Positions 20,749 through 30,490 of a stretch of DNA of 64,000 nt are shown piece after piece. The stretch covers positions 124,001 through 188,000 of the forward strand of contig NZ_JAMBOG010000005.1 of the NCBI RefSeq assembly GCF_023715525.1. Reading direction: 5' to 3'. A program made the position numbers and the translations under genes. The stretch's first letter is position 1. Each line of letters starts with the position of its first letter. This stretch comes from Kocuria rosea (GTDB taxonomy: Bacteria; Actinomycetota; Actinomycetes; Actinomycetales; Micrococcaceae). The notes under the pieces are model-generated. The model saw nothing but the letters and a program-made list of their open reading frames with translations, did no database searches and was not told the origin of the DNA.

Positions 20749-20772
20749 GGACGCCCGGAGAACCGGGCGTCC
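20749..20772 (+). terminator. hairpin terminator after DUF3097
   Basis: Ten perfect base pairs (20749-20758 with 20763-20772) around AGAA lie 85 bases after the DUF3097 stop and just before the next promoter. Confidence 0.55.
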
Positions 20773-20778
20773 GGCCGG

Positions 20779-20784
20779 TACGAT
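20779..20784 (+). promoter_or_regulatory. -10 box of the DUF4870 gene
   Basis: TACGAT at 20779-20784, giving a start near 20791 and a leader of about 50 bases. Confidence 0.45.
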
Positions 20785-20841
20785 GGGTCCACGCCATCCA
20801 CCGACCGCGCCCGCCGCGGTCCCGCCGCTGAAGGACTCCCG

Positions 20842-21306
20842 TTGCCCGTTCAGACCGACCCCCGATCGAGCCGAGAGAGCGCCGAGTCGCCCTTCGAGGG
20901 CATCACCCCCGTCGCGCAGCCGCTGACCGTCGCCGAGGACCGCCAGTGGGCGACCCTCGCGCACTTCGGCGGGGTCGGCGGGTTCCTGCCGTCCTTCCTG
21001 ATCCACCGCGTCTTTCGCGGCCGGGGACGGTTCACGGAGCAGGAGGCGAAGGAGGCCATGAACTTCACCCTCCTGCCCTCGCTCGTGGTCGTCGTGGGAG
21101 CGCTGGTGGCGCCCGTGCCGTTCATCGGGTGGCTCTTCGCGCTCGCGGCCGCCGCGGCGTGGGTGCTGCTCGCCGTGAGCTCCCTCGCCGGCGGCATCCA
21201 GGTCAACCGGGGCGAGCCCTACGTCTACCGCTACAACACCCGCCTCTACGACCGGATCGGGGAGCGGCTGCAGCAGCGCTCCCGGGAGCGCGCCGCGCGC
21301 CGCTGA
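20842..21306 (+). CDS. DUF4870 small membrane protein
   Basis: A 154-residue membrane protein of the DUF4870 type, role unknown. The hydrophilic N-terminus (1-35) is followed by a hydrophobic stretch near 38-54 and two clear helices (about 76-93 and 95-118); the segment EQEAKEAMNFTL between them is typical of the family, as is the tail with EPYVYRYNTRLYDRIG. The start is the TTG at 20842, preceded by an AAGGA site; no in-frame ATG or GTG is available close by. It converges on hemW with only 24 bases between stops. No operon partner. Confidence 0.8.
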   Translation: MPVQTDPRSSRESAESPFEGITPVAQPLTVAEDRQWATLAHFGGVGGFLPSFLIHRVFRGRGRFTEQEAKEAMNFTLLPSLVVVVGALVAPVPFIGWLFALAAAAAWVLLAVSSLAGGIQVNRGEPYVYRYNTRLYDRIGERLQQRSRERAARR

Positions 21307-21330
21307 GCGCTCCCGGCCCCGTGCCGTGGG

Positions 21331-22572
21331 TCAGCCGAGCAGCCGCCGCACCACGGCGTCGCCCATGAGCCGGCCCCGCAGGGTGAGCACCACCGTCCCG
21401 CGCAGCGCGTGCGCCGGCTCGACCAGCCCGTCGGCGATCAGCCCGGCCACCGCGGTGCGGCCGTCGTCGTCGAGGGCGGCCACGGGCAGACCGTCGCGGA
21501 TCCGCGCCTCCAGCATCACCCGCTCGAGGTGGCGGGTGGCCGCGTCCAGGACCTCCCGGCCCGCGGCCGGGGAGTGCTGTGCCCGCACGCGGTGCGTGTA
21601 GGGCACGGGGTGCTTGAGGTTCCACCAGCGCGTGCCGCCCACGTGGGAGTGCGCCCCGGGGCCGATCCCCCACCAGTCCTGGTTGTGCCAGTAGGCGAGG
21701 TTGTGCCGGCTGCGGTGGGCGCGCCCGTCCGCGCCGGCCGGGCGCGCCCAGTTGCTGACCTCGTACCACTCGTAGCCGGCCTCGGCGAGCAGCCGGTCGG
21801 CCAGCTCGTACTTGTCGGCCTGGTCGTCCTCGTCGATGGGGGCCACCTCGCCGCGGCGCATCCGGGCGGCGAGCTTCGTGCCGTCCTCGATGATCAGGGA
21901 GTACGCCGAGACGTGGTCCGGCGCGTAGCCGACGGCGGTGCGCACCGAGTGCTCCCAGTCGGCGAGGGACTCCCCCGGCGCCCCGTAGATCAGGTCCACG
22001 CTCACGCCCAGGCCGGCCTCGCGGGCCCACGCCACGGCGCGCGGGACGTTGTCCGGGTCGTGGGTGCGGTCGAGCACCGCGAGCACGTGCGGGACGGCGG
22101 ACTGCATCCCGAAGGACACGCGGGTGACGCCGGCGTCGGCCAGCACGCGCAGCGACCCGGGGGTGACCGAGTCCGGGTTCGCCTCGACGGTGACCTCGGC
22201 CCCGTCGGCGAGGCCGAAGGTGTCCCGCGCCTGGGCGAGGATCCCGGCGAGGTCCGCGGCGGGCAGCAACGTGGGGGTGCCGCCGCCGAAGAACACGCTG
22301 TGCAGGGGCCGCACGGTCACCCCGGAGTCCTCGAGCACGCGCCGGGCCCAGCGCACCTCGGCGGCCGCGTCCGCGGCGTAGACGTCCTGGGAGACGTCCG
22401 GGCCGAGCTCGGTCGCGGTGTAGGTGTTGAAGTCGCAGTACCCGCAGCGGACCGCGCAGAACGGCACGTGCACGTAGAGGCTCAGGGAGCGACCGGCGGA
22501 GCCTGCCGCGGCGGAGGCGGGCAGGCGCCCGTCGAGGGGGGCGGGCAGCCCGTCGGGCTGGGCGGGGGACAC
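21331..22572 (-). CDS. hemW: radical SAM protein HemW (haem chaperone, formerly called oxygen-independent coproporphyrinogen oxidase)
   Basis: Radical SAM enzyme that delivers haem to respiratory proteins. In 413 residues the [4Fe-4S] motif is Cys39-x3-Cys43-x2-Cys46 (CAVRCGYCDF), followed by FFGGGTPTLL (SAM binding) and the HemW C-terminal domain. The fourth cysteine typical of true HemN (CxxxCxxCxC) is a Phe here (CDF), which favours HemW over HemN. GTG at 22572 shares one base with the lepA stop (TAGTG), so it is coupled to lepA. The lepA-hemW-hrcA-dnaJ neighbourhood is classic. Confidence 0.93.
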   Translation of the reverse strand: MSPAQPDGLPAPLDGRLPASAAAGSAGRSLSLYVHVPFCAVRCGYCDFNTYTATELGPDVSQDVYAADAAAEVRWARRVLEDSGVTVRPLHSVFFGGGTPTLLPAADLAGILAQARDTFGLADGAEVTVEANPDSVTPGSLRVLADAGVTRVSFGMQSAVPHVLAVLDRTHDPDNVPRAVAWAREAGLGVSVDLIYGAPGESLADWEHSVRTAVGYAPDHVSAYSLIIEDGTKLAARMRRGEVAPIDEDDQADKYELADRLLAEAGYEWYEVSNWARPAGADGRAHRSRHNLAYWHNQDWWGIGPGAHSHVGGTRWWNLKHPVPYTHRVRAQHSPAAGREVLDAATRHLERVMLEARIRDGLPVAALDDDGRTAVAGLIADGLVEPAHALRGTVVLTLRGRLMGDAVVRRLLG

Positions 22573-24431
22573 TACTTCTTCTTGTCCTTCTTGTCGCCGG
22601 GCTCGTCGGAGGACAGGGCCGCGACGAACGCCTCCTGGGGGACCTCGACCCGGCCCACCATCTTCATCCGCTTCTTGCCCTCCTTCTGCTTCTCGAGCAG
22701 CTTGCGCTTGCGGGAGATGTCGCCGCCGTAGCACTTGGAGAGCACGTCCTTGCGGATCGCGCGGATGTTCTCGCGGGCGATGACGCGGGAGCCGATGGCG
22801 GCCTGGATGGGGACCTCGAACTGCTGGCGCGGGATGAGCTCGCGCAGCTTGCCGGTCATCATCACCCCGTAGGAGTAGGCCTTGTCCCGGTGGGTGATGG
22901 CGCTGAACGCGTCCACCGGCTCGCCCTGCAGGAGGATGTCGACCTTGACGAGGTCGGCAGCCTCCTCGCCCTCGGCCTTCCAGTCCAGGGAGGCGTAGCC
23001 CTTGGTGCGGGACTTGAGCTGGTCGAAGAAGTCGTAGACGATCTCGGCCAGCGGCAGGCGGTAGCGCAGCTCCACCCGGTCCTCGGAGAGGTAGTCCATG
23101 CCCTTGAGCTGGCCGCGCTTGGTCTGGCACAGCTCCATGATCGCGCCGATGAACTCGGAGGGGGCGAGCACGGTCGCGGCGACCATCGGCTCGCGGATCT
23201 CGGCGAGCTTGCCCGCCGGGAACTCGGAGGGGTTGGTGACGACCCGCTCGGTGCCGTCCTCGAGGGTGACGTTGTAGCTGACGGACGGGGCGGTGGAGAT
23301 CAGGTCCAGGTTGAACTCGCGCTCGAGGCGCTCACGGACGATCTCCAGGTGCAGCAGGCCCAGGAAGCCGCAGCGGAAGCCGAAGCCCAGGGCCGCCGAG
23401 GACTCGGGCTCGTAGACCAGCGCGGCGTCGTTGAGCTGGAGCTTGTCCAGGGCGTCGCGCAGCACCGGGTAGTCGGAGCCGTCGATCGGGAACAGCCCGG
23501 AGAACACCATGGGCTTGGGGTCCTCGTAGCCGCCGAGGGAGTCGCTGGCGGGCCGCTGGTGGTTGGTCACCGTGTCGCCGACGCGGGACTGGCGCACGTC
23601 CTTCACGCCGGTGATGAGGTAGCCCACCTCGCCCACGCCCAGGCCGGCGCTCGGCTTCGGCTCGGGCGAGATGACGCCGATCTCCAGCAGCTCGTGCTGC
23701 GCGCCGGTGGACATCATCCGGATCCGCTCCCGGGGGCTGAGCTTCCCGTCGACCACGCGCACGTAGGTGACCACGCCGCGGTAGGTGTCGTAGACGGAGT
23801 CGAAGATCATGGCCCGGGACGGCGCGTCCGCGTCGCCCTGCGGGGCGGGGACCAGCTCCACGATGCGGTCCAGGAGGGCCTCCACCCCCTGGCCCGTCTT
23901 GCCCGAGACCCGCAGCACGTCCTCCGGGTCGGCCCCGATGAGGTTGCCGAGCTCCTCGGCGTACTTCTCCGGCTGGGCGGCGGGCAGGTCGATCTTGTTC
24001 AGCACCGGGATGATGGTCAGGTCGTTCTCCATGGCCAGGTACAGGTTGGCCAGGGTCTGGGCCTCGATGCCCTGCGCGGCGTCGACGAGCAGCAGGGCGC
24101 CCTCGCAGGCCGCCAGGGAGCGGGAGACCTCGTAGGTGAAGTCCACGTGGCCCGGGGTGTCGATCATGTTCAGCGCGTAGTCGGCGCCAGCGACGTTCCA
24201 GGGCATCCGCACGGCCTGGGACTTGATGGTGATCCCGCGCTCGCGCTCGATGTCCATCCGGTCGAGGTACTGCTCCTTCATCTCCCGGGGGGTCACGACC
24301 CCGGTGGCCTGCAGCATGCGGTCGGCGAGCGTGGACTTCCCGTGGTCGATGTGGGCGATGATGCAGAAGTTCCGGAGGATCGACGGGTCGGTCGAGGCGG
24401 GAACCGGGGCGTTGACGGCCAGCGGTGACAC
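22572..24431 (-). CDS. lepA: elongation factor 4 (LepA)
   Basis: Ribosome-dependent GTPase that back-translocates or rescues stalled ribosomes and aids 30S biogenesis. The 619 residues have G1 AHIDHGKS (26-33), G3 DTPGH, G4 NKID, EF-G-like domains II, III and V and the unique C-terminal domain ending in a lysine-rich tail. GTG at 24431 with an AAAGGA site eight bases upstream is the best start. It leads the lepA-hemW pair and diverges from the PemK-like gene; the 170-base gap between them contains a perfect palindrome. Confidence 0.97.
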   Translation of the reverse strand: MSPLAVNAPVPASTDPSILRNFCIIAHIDHGKSTLADRMLQATGVVTPREMKEQYLDRMDIERERGITIKSQAVRMPWNVAGADYALNMIDTPGHVDFTYEVSRSLAACEGALLLVDAAQGIEAQTLANLYLAMENDLTIIPVLNKIDLPAAQPEKYAEELGNLIGADPEDVLRVSGKTGQGVEALLDRIVELVPAPQGDADAPSRAMIFDSVYDTYRGVVTYVRVVDGKLSPRERIRMMSTGAQHELLEIGVISPEPKPSAGLGVGEVGYLITGVKDVRQSRVGDTVTNHQRPASDSLGGYEDPKPMVFSGLFPIDGSDYPVLRDALDKLQLNDAALVYEPESSAALGFGFRCGFLGLLHLEIVRERLEREFNLDLISTAPSVSYNVTLEDGTERVVTNPSEFPAGKLAEIREPMVAATVLAPSEFIGAIMELCQTKRGQLKGMDYLSEDRVELRYRLPLAEIVYDFFDQLKSRTKGYASLDWKAEGEEAADLVKVDILLQGEPVDAFSAITHRDKAYSYGVMMTGKLRELIPRQQFEVPIQAAIGSRVIARENIRAIRKDVLSKCYGGDISRKRKLLEKQKEGKKRMKMVGRVEVPQEAFVAALSSDEPGDKKDKKK

Positions 24432-24536
24432 GGGCGGTCCTTTCTCGGGAGGCGCGGGGCGCTTCCGGGGAGGTCCTGGGACGGTCGGCAACGGGGACCG
24501 TGCCGGTGATTCAGCTGTCCAGTTTCCCACGTTTGG

Positions 24537-24564
24537 CGGTGGGGGGCCATTTGGCCCCCCACCG
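24537..24564. repeat. perfect 28-bp palindrome between lepA and the PemK-like gene
   Basis: CGGTGGGGGGCCA (24537-24549) and its exact complement (24552-24564) are separated by two bases. Both flanking genes point away from it, so a terminator role is not explained. It ends 25 bases before the PemK-like -10 box, where an operator overlapping the -35 would sit. Confidence 0.85.
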
Positions 24565-24589
24565 CCCCGGCACGGCCCGGGGCCGTGGC

Positions 24590-24595
24590 TAGAGT
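24590..24595 (+). promoter_or_regulatory. leaderless promoter of the PemK-like gene (-10 TAGAGT)
   Basis: TAGAGT is followed by six bases and the ATG at 24602, with no ribosome site, as expected for a leaderless transcript. Confidence 0.55.
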
Positions 24596-24601
24596 GGGCG
24601 C

Positions 24602-25159
24602 ATGAAGCTGAACCTGCGCGCCCTGGGCCGGCTCGCCGTGCGCGCCCTGGACGCCTACCGGCACTCCGCGGGCGAAGGTGCCGGGACGTCCGCACCGCGG
24701 CGCGGGCCCGCCGCACCCGCGGGGCCGGGCCCCGACGCGGCTGCGCACCGCGGCAGGCTCTCCGCGCCGTACCCGGGCGACTGGAGGGGACCCGTCCGCC
24801 CCGTCTACCGGCCCCTGTCCGACGGCGAGCCGGACCCCGGCGAGATCGTGTGGACCTGGGTGCCCTTCCAGGAGGACCACGGCCGCGGCAAGGACCGCCC
24901 CGTGCTGGTCGTGGACCGGGCCGGCGAGCACCTGCTGTGCCTCATGCTCACCTCCCGCGACCGCACCAACCACGCCACCCGGAACCCCGACTACGTCGAC
25001 GTCGGCACCGGGCCGTGGGACCGGCGGGGCCGGGCCTCCGAGGTGAAGCTCGACCGGGTGGTCCGGGTGCTGCCGGCCGACGTCCGGCGGGAGGGCGCGG
25101 TGCTGCCCGTGGAGCGCTTCGACCGGGTCGCGGCCGAGCTGGTGCGCCGGCGGCCCTGA
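24602..25159 (+). CDS. PemK/MazF-fold protein without a neighbouring antitoxin
   Basis: A 185-residue protein whose C-terminal part (about 77-185) resembles the MazF/PemK endoribonuclease fold: [11 protein letters not shown], then the family-like KDRPVLVV, a LTSRDRT segment and [11 protein letters not shown] near the end. The first 75 residues are an extra, Ala/Gly/Arg-rich extension with no recognised domain. No antitoxin gene is present on either side: lepA diverges and rpsT follows. This lepA-linked version is widespread in Micrococcaceae-type genomes, so it is probably a fixed chromosomal gene rather than an active mobile toxin module. Whether it cuts RNA is unknown. Confidence 0.75.
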   Translation: MKLNLRALGRLAVRALDAYRHSAGEGAGTSAPRRGPAAPAGPGPDAAAHRGRLSAPYPGDWRGPVRPVYRPLSDGEPDPGEIVWTWVPFQEDHGRGKDRPVLVVDRAGEHLLCLMLTSRDRTNHATRNPDYVDVGTGPWDRRGRASEVKLDRVVRVLPADVRREGAVLPVERFDRVAAELVRRRP

Positions 25160-25227
25160 CCCGCACCATCCGTTGCCCGGGCCCGTGCCGCGCGGCGGCG
25201 CGGACCCGGGAGCGGGGCGGCGTCTGC

Positions 25228-25371
25228 TAGACTTTTCTGCTGTGTGTCCGCGCTGGTCGTCGGGCACTGCAGGTCGGCCGCCACTCGGGTGTCCCCGCTC
25301 CCGCTCAGTCTCATGACCGGCCTGTTTGCCCTCACTGACCGAATTCCGCATCCATCGCCAAGGAGTTACAC
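25228..25371 (+). promoter_or_regulatory. rpsT promoter and long leader
   Basis: TAGACT at 25228-25233 is a good -10 box. The start near 25240 would give a leader of about 130 bases before the S20 start, unusually long for this window. I could not fold it confidently; ribosomal protein S20 is autoregulated in some bacteria, so a control role is possible. Confidence 0.5.
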
Positions 25372-25632
25372 GTGGCCAACATCAAGTCCCAGAAGAAGCG
25401 CATTCTCACCAACGAGAAGTCGCGCCTCCGCAACAACGCCTACAAGTCCGAGCTGAAGACCCTCATCCGCAAGGTCGACGAGGCCGTCGCCGCCGGCCAG
25501 CAGGACGCCGCGCAGGACGCTCTGCGCAACGTCGCCCGCAAGCTGGACAAGGCCGTCAGCAAGGGCGTGCTGCACAAGAACAACGCGGCCAACAAGAAGT
25601 CCGGTCTGGCCAAGCGCGTCGCCAAGATCTGA
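25372..25632 (+). CDS. rpsT: 30S ribosomal protein S20
   Basis: Primary 16S rRNA-binding protein of the small subunit. The 86 residues begin with the signature [15 protein letters not shown] and are Lys/Arg/Ala-rich and helical throughout, with normal length. GTG at 25372 has an AAGGAG site. It is monocistronic, with its own promoter and a very strong terminator. It lies next to holA, which converges on it, a common actinobacterial pairing. Confidence 0.98.
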   Translation: MANIKSQKKRILTNEKSRLRNNAYKSELKTLIRKVDEAVAAGQQDAAQDALRNVARKLDKAVSKGVLHKNNAANKKSGLAKRVAKI

Positions 25633-25673
25633 TTCCCGGTTCCCCGCGAACCGCGCCCGCTCCGGCGGGCGCA

Positions 25674-25714
25674 CGGAACAGGCCCCGTCCCTCTCCGGGA
25701 CGGGGCCTGTTCCG
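25674..25714. terminator. strong bidirectional terminator between rpsT and holA
   Basis: Eighteen perfect base pairs (25674-25691 with 25697-25714), five-base loop, between converging stops at 25632 and 25771. Confidence 0.9.
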
Positions 25715-25770
25715 TCGCCCGGCACGACCGCGTCCCGCCCGGCGCCGCACCGGCGGCGGGCGGCGCCGGG

Positions 25771-26775
25771 TCAGCGCCGGCCGGCGAGGGCGATCGTGGT
25801 GATGGCCCGCTCCACGGCGTAGGCCGGGTCCCGGCCCTCGCCCTTCACCTGGGCGTCGGCCTCCGCCAGGGCGCCCAGCATCCGCACCAGGTCCGCCTCG
25901 GAGAAGCGCCGTGACTCCTCCTGCGCGCGCTCCACCTGCCACGGGGCCGCCCCGATCCGCTGGGCGAGCTGGCCGGAGCCTCCGCGGGTGCCGTGCACCT
26001 GGGCGATGGTGCGCAGCTTGGCGGCCAGGGCCCCGACCATGGGCACGGGATCCACGCCCGTGTCGAGGGCCTGGCGCCACAGCTTGAGGGCGGCCTCGGT
26101 GCGCCCGGCCAGCGCCGCGTCGGCGACCTTGAACGCGGTGGCCTCGACCCGCCCGCCGTAGTACTTCTCGACGTCGTCGAAGGTGATCGTCTCGGGCCCG
26201 TCCGAGAGCAGCTGCGCGCACGCGGCGGCGAGCTCCGCGGTGCTGCTGCCCACGGCCGCGGCCAGGGCGCGGGCGGCGTCCGGGTCGATGCGGCGGCGGT
26301 GCGAGCGGAACTCGGTGAGGATAAACTCGCTCTTGTCCCGGTCCGACTTCAGAGGCTTGCACTCGACGACCACGGCGCCGGCGGCCTTGAGCGCGTCGAG
26401 AAGCTTCTTGCCGCGGTTGCCGCCGCTGTGCTCCCACAGGACGACGACGTCCGGGTCGGGGGCCTTGACGTAGTCGAGCCCGTCGGCGAGGAGCTCGTCG
26501 TTCATGGCGGCGAGGTTCGCCACGTGGATGAGCTTCGCGTCGTCGAACAGGGAGGGGCTGGCGAGGGCGGCGAGCTGACCGGGGGCGTAGGCGGCGGCGT
26601 CGACGGCGCTGAGCTCCACGGGCCCGCGCCGGTCCTTGAGGGCGGCGCGCACGCGGTCGCGCGCACGGGCGGCCAGGTAGTCCTCGGGGCCCGTGAGCAG
26701 GATCAGCGGGGCCGGCTCGACGTCCCGCCAGGTGGGTCCGGTGGCGGCGGGAGCGGGGCGCCGTGGTGGGGTCAT
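25771..26775 (-). CDS. holA: DNA polymerase III subunit delta
   Basis: Clamp-loader subunit that opens the sliding clamp. The 334 residues begin, after a short Pro/Ala tail, with LILLTGPEDYLAARARDRVR, the degenerate P-loop start of the HolA family, followed by the KLIHVANLAAMND strand, the DPDVVVLWEHSGG region and the C-terminal collar with VGALAAKLR and a family-like AYAVERAI end. It lacks a Walker A motif, as HolA proteins do. ATG at 26775. It lies directly downstream of comEC, its usual partner in actinobacteria and firmicutes, and it is intact, unlike comEA and comEC. Confidence 0.92.
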   Translation of the reverse strand: MTPPRRPAPAATGPTWRDVEPAPLILLTGPEDYLAARARDRVRAALKDRRGPVELSAVDAAAYAPGQLAALASPSLFDDAKLIHVANLAAMNDELLADGLDYVKAPDPDVVVLWEHSGGNRGKKLLDALKAAGAVVVECKPLKSDRDKSEFILTEFRSHRRRIDPDAARALAAAVGSSTAELAAACAQLLSDGPETITFDDVEKYYGGRVEATAFKVADAALAGRTEAALKLWRQALDTGVDPVPMVGALAAKLRTIAQVHGTRGGSGQLAQRIGAAPWQVERAQEESRRFSEADLVRMLGALAEADAQVKGEGRDPAYAVERAITTIALAGRR

Positions 26776-26882
26776 GGCCGCGTCCTTCGGTGGTGGGGTC
26801 GGTGTGGTCCCAGCTTCTCACGGCCGGGGGCGTCCGGGGACGGCTCCGGGCGGGGGCGGTGCGGGCAGCAGCGCAGACGGGC

Positions 26883-29474
26883 TCAGGGCCCGGCGGGCAG
26901 CGCCCGCAGGCGGTCCCCCTCGCGCAGCAGGTAGACGCTGCCGTGCCGGTCGGTGCGCAGCAGGGGCACGCCCCGCGCCTCGAGGTGGGCGAGGATCGTC
27001 GGGTGGGGGTGGCCGTAGTCGTTGTCGCGGCCCACGGAGACCACGGCCAGGCGGGGGCTCGCGGCGTCGACGACGCCGGTGCCGCCGTTGCGGGCGCCGT
27101 GGTGGGAGACCTTGAGGACGTCCACGTCGGCGAGCGGGCCGGCGGCGCGCACGAGGGCGCGCGCCCCGGCCTCCTCGAGGTCCCCGGTCAGCAGCCACGA
27201 GACGGTGCTGCCGTCGGGGCCGGTCAGCTCGGCGCGCAGGGCCAGGGACGCGTCGTTCTCCTCCGACGACGACGGCGGCCCCCACCGTCGGGCGGCGGCT
27301 GCCGCGGGGGCGAGCACCGTCAGCCGCAGCACCCCGAAGGAGCGGGTCTCCCCCGGGGCGGGCCGGTGCACAGGAACGGCGGGCAGGGCGGCGGCGATCT
27401 CCGCGGGCGGGTCCGGGGCGGCGGTGGAGTACCAGACCTCCGCCACGCCCGCCGGCCGGGTCAGGGCTGGCAGCCCGCCGGTGTGGTCGGCGTGGGCGTG
27501 CGTGAGCACCACCAGCTCCAGCTCCCGCACGCCGCCGCGGCGCAGGCACCGGTCCAGGGCCCGCGGGTCGGGGCCGGTGTCCACGAGCACGGCCCGGTCC
27601 GGGCCCGTGCGCAGCAGCACGGCGTCGCCCTGGCCCACGTCGCAGACCAGGGCCTCCCACGCGGGCGGGGGCCGCCGCAGCTCGGCCAGGGCCCGCAGGC
27701 CCAGCACGACGACCACGACCAGCAGCGCACCGGCAACCAGGGCGCGCCGCCTCCGGCGCCGCCGCGCCAGCAGGCGCCGGTGCACCTCGGAGCGCGCCGG
27801 GGGTGCGGGACCGTCGCGCAGCGTCCCGGCGGAGGGCCGGGGCCGGCGGCGCCGGACGTCGAGGGCGTGCACGCCGAGCACGGCGGTGGCGGCGAGAACG
27901 CCCATGAGCGCCACCCCGGCGGGCCCCTCCGGCCACGGCAGGAGGGCCCCGGGCGCGGCGGCGAGCACGCGGGCGATCCCGGCGACCAGGCGCGCGCCGA
28001 CGGCCCCCGCCCCCAGCGGGAGCAGGGCGGGCGTCCGCGGCGGCGTCCCCGGGCACGCCCAGCAGCAGGAGCCCGGCGAGTCCGCACACCGTCACGACGG
28101 GCACGAGCGGCCCGGCCAGGACGTTGGCGGGCAGGGAGTACACCGGCACGGCGGGCTGGAGGAGCACCAGGACGGGCGCGCACCACAGCTGGGCGGCCGC
28201 GGGGATCGCGACGGCCACGCCCAGCACCTCGGGGACGCGGGCCCCGAGCAGGCGCGCGAGAGGCCGGCCGCTGACCACGATCCCCGCGGTGGCCAGCACC
28301 GAGAGCACGAACCCGAGCTCGGCGGCGAGCGCGGGCCGGGCCACGACCAGGGCCACCACGGCCCCGGCGAGGGTGGCCAGGGAGACAGCGGCGCGCCCGG
28401 TGAGCAGGCTCAGCGCGCCGAGGGCGCCCATCACGGAGGCGCGCAGCACGGAGGGGTCCGGGCCGACGAGGGCCACGAACGCAGCCAGGGCGCCCAGGCC
28501 CGTGAGCAGGCAGGTACGCCGGCCCGCCCCCAGCGCGAGGGCGGCGTGCCCGGCGAGGGCCGTGACGAGGGCGCAGTTGGAGCCGGAGACGGCGGTGAGG
28601 TGGGTCAGGCCGGTGTCCTGCATGGCCTGCTCCAGCTCGGGTCCGAGGCCGGCCCGCTCGCCGAACGTCATCCCGGGGAGCAGGGCCGCGGCGTCGGGCC
28701 CCTGCCCGGCCGTGGCCAGGACGAAGCGCCCGCGCAGCGCCTCCCGGGCGGGGGCCGCTCGGCGGGCAGTGTGCTGGGCGCGGCGGCCGCGCGCAGCACG
28801 AGGGCCCCGGGGCACGGGGCGGGCGGGGCCTCGAGCACCGCGTAGATGCGGGCCCCGGGGGTCAGGGCGCTCCAGCCGGGGCCGTCGGCGAAGACGGTGG
28901 CCGGCACCCCGGCCGCCTCGCCCCGCCCTCCCTGGACCACCTCGTCGAGGCGCAGCCGGACCACGGCGCCGGTGCGGTCCTCGCCCGCGGCCGCGGCGTC
29001 CGGCCCGGCGGACGCCCACGGGCGCGGGGGCTCGAGCACCCGCGCGGTGACGGTGAATCTCCCGCCCCCGGCGAGGGCCTCGCCCAGCGCCCCGTCGGCG
29101 AGGGGACGGCGCTCGGCGGCCGTGCCGAGGAGCACGGCGGCCACCGCGAGGGCGGCGAGCCCGAGCGCGGACCACGGCACAGCACCCCGTGAGCGGCGGA
29201 CGGCGGGGGCCCTCCCGGGCCCGCGGTGCAGGGCCCGGACCGCCCGGTGCACCAGCGGCGGGAGGACGGCCCCCAGGAGGGCGAGCAGCCCGAGGACCGC
29301 GCCGCCCCCGAGGGCCGCCTGCCCCAGCGGCAGACGGGTGCCCAGCAGCGCGGTCGCCCACGCGGCGAGCGCGGCGGGCAGCAGCCGCAGGTCCCAGGTG
29401 CGCCCCGGGGCGCGGGCGTCGCGGAGCTCCTGGTGCTCCAGGGCCCGCGCCCACCACCCGGCGGGGCCGTTCAC
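26883..29474 (-). pseudogene. comEC: competence protein ComEC, interrupted by two frameshifts
   Basis: ComEC forms the inner-membrane channel for transforming DNA. Three reading-frame blocks make one protein. Block 1 (29474 to about 28756) holds the N-terminal helices and DUF4131 domain. Block 2 (about 28755 to 28048) is the membrane competence domain (LTAVSGSNCALVTALAG). Block 3 (about 28046 to 26883) ends the membrane part and carries the metallo-beta-lactamase domain (VCDVGQGDAVLL, HAHADHTGG, LLTGDLEE, VSHHG). The first change, at 28750-28757, needs one added base; the second, at 28047-28053 in a CCCGGGG run, needs one removed. The GTG at 29474 overlaps the comEA stop by four bases. Either a decayed gene or two sequencing errors; motifs are otherwise intact. 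Confidence 0.85.
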
Positions 29475-30400
29475 ACGGTCACCAGCGGGGTGAGCGCCTC
29501 CATGAGCGCGGGGCCGACGCCCCCCACGGCGTCGAGGTCGGCCACGGACGCGAAGCCCCCGTTCTGCTCCCGGAACGCCACGATCGGCTCGGCGAGCACG
29601 GGCCCCACCCGGGGCAGCGCCTCGAGGTCCGCGGCGGTGGCGGTGTTGAGGTCCAGCAGCCCGGCGCCGTCGGCGGAGGCGGCGCCGGCGGCGGTTGCCG
29701 GGTCCGGCGTGCCCGGGGCTGCCGGGGGCGGCGCGGGGTGGGGCGGGTGTCGGGGATAAGGACCTGCTGGCCGTCGGCGACGGGGGCGGCGAGGTTGACG
29801 CCCTCGGTGACGGCCGCCCCGGTGAGCCCCCCGGCGGCCTCGACCGCGTCCACGACCCGGTCCCCGGGCCCGACCTCCACGACGCCGGGGCGGGCGACCT
29901 CCCCGGTCACGTGCACGAGCAGCGTCCCACCCGGTGAGGGCGCCGCGGAGGGCCCGGCGCCCGGTGAGGCGGAGGGCCCGGCGCCCGGTGGGGCGGAGCC
30001 GCCCGGGGCGGCAGGAACGGGCGGGGCTCCGGGGGCCGCGTCGCCGGCGGAGCCGGGACCGAGCACCGCCCACGCGGGGACCGCCAGCGCGGCCAAGACG
30101 AGCAGCAGCAGGGACCGCGGCACCCGGGTGCGCGCGGCGACGTGCCACCGGTGGGCGGGGCCCTCCGTCCCGGACGGTGCGGGCCCGGGGGCCGCGGGCG
30201 GGAGCCTCGGCCAGCAGCGCGGACAGCCGCCCGGGCGGGCTGCCGCCCGGCCCGGTCCGCCCGGTGGGCTCAGGAGGCCCGGTGGGCGGGGGCGGCCCGG
30301 TCCGCTCGGTGGGCTCGGGGGCCCGGTCCGCTGAGCGGGCTCGGCGGACGGCGGGCGGCGTCGGCTGGGGTGGACGGTGCCGGTCATGGTGCCCAGCCAA
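29471..30400 (-). pseudogene. comEA: competence protein ComEA, frameshifted
   Basis: ComEA is the membrane-anchored DNA receptor for transformation. The N-terminal part has a membrane anchor (RSLLLLVLAALAVPAWAV), a Gly/Pro/Ala/Ser linker with a repeated GAGPSA unit, and a complete SLBB domain (LLVHVTGEVARPGVVEV ... GQQVLIPDT). The helix-hairpin-helix DNA-binding end (LLDLNTATAADLEALPRVGP ... GGVGPALMEAL) is in a different frame; the switch at about 29733-29748, in a C-rich run, needs one added base. A second switch near 30196-30212 is likely, because RLSALLAEAP reads in the third frame. The start (TTG 30400 or ATG 30387) is uncertain. It precedes comEC in a two-gene unit. Confidence 0.8.
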
Positions 30401-30408
30401 CGCCCTGG

Positions 30409-30435
30409 GGGTCCGCCACGGAGCGGCCCGGACCC
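30409..30435 (-). terminator. hairpin after the DegV gene
   Basis: GGGTCCG (30409-30415) pairs with CGGACCC (30429-30435), in the gap after the DegV stop at 30491 and before comEA. Confidence 0.45.
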
Positions 30436-30490
30436 GGGTTGGGGACGGCGCGGGCGGACGAAGGGCTCTGGGGAGCCCGGACGCCGGGGC

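Noticed and set aside
24602-25159. A complete toxin-antitoxin module
   Set aside because: No small antitoxin-like gene is present on either side; only the PemK-fold part exists.
29930-30350. Programmed frameshifting in comEA
   Set aside because: Several shifts in both directions over two genes, with no slippery heptamer, fit decay or sequencing error better than recoding.
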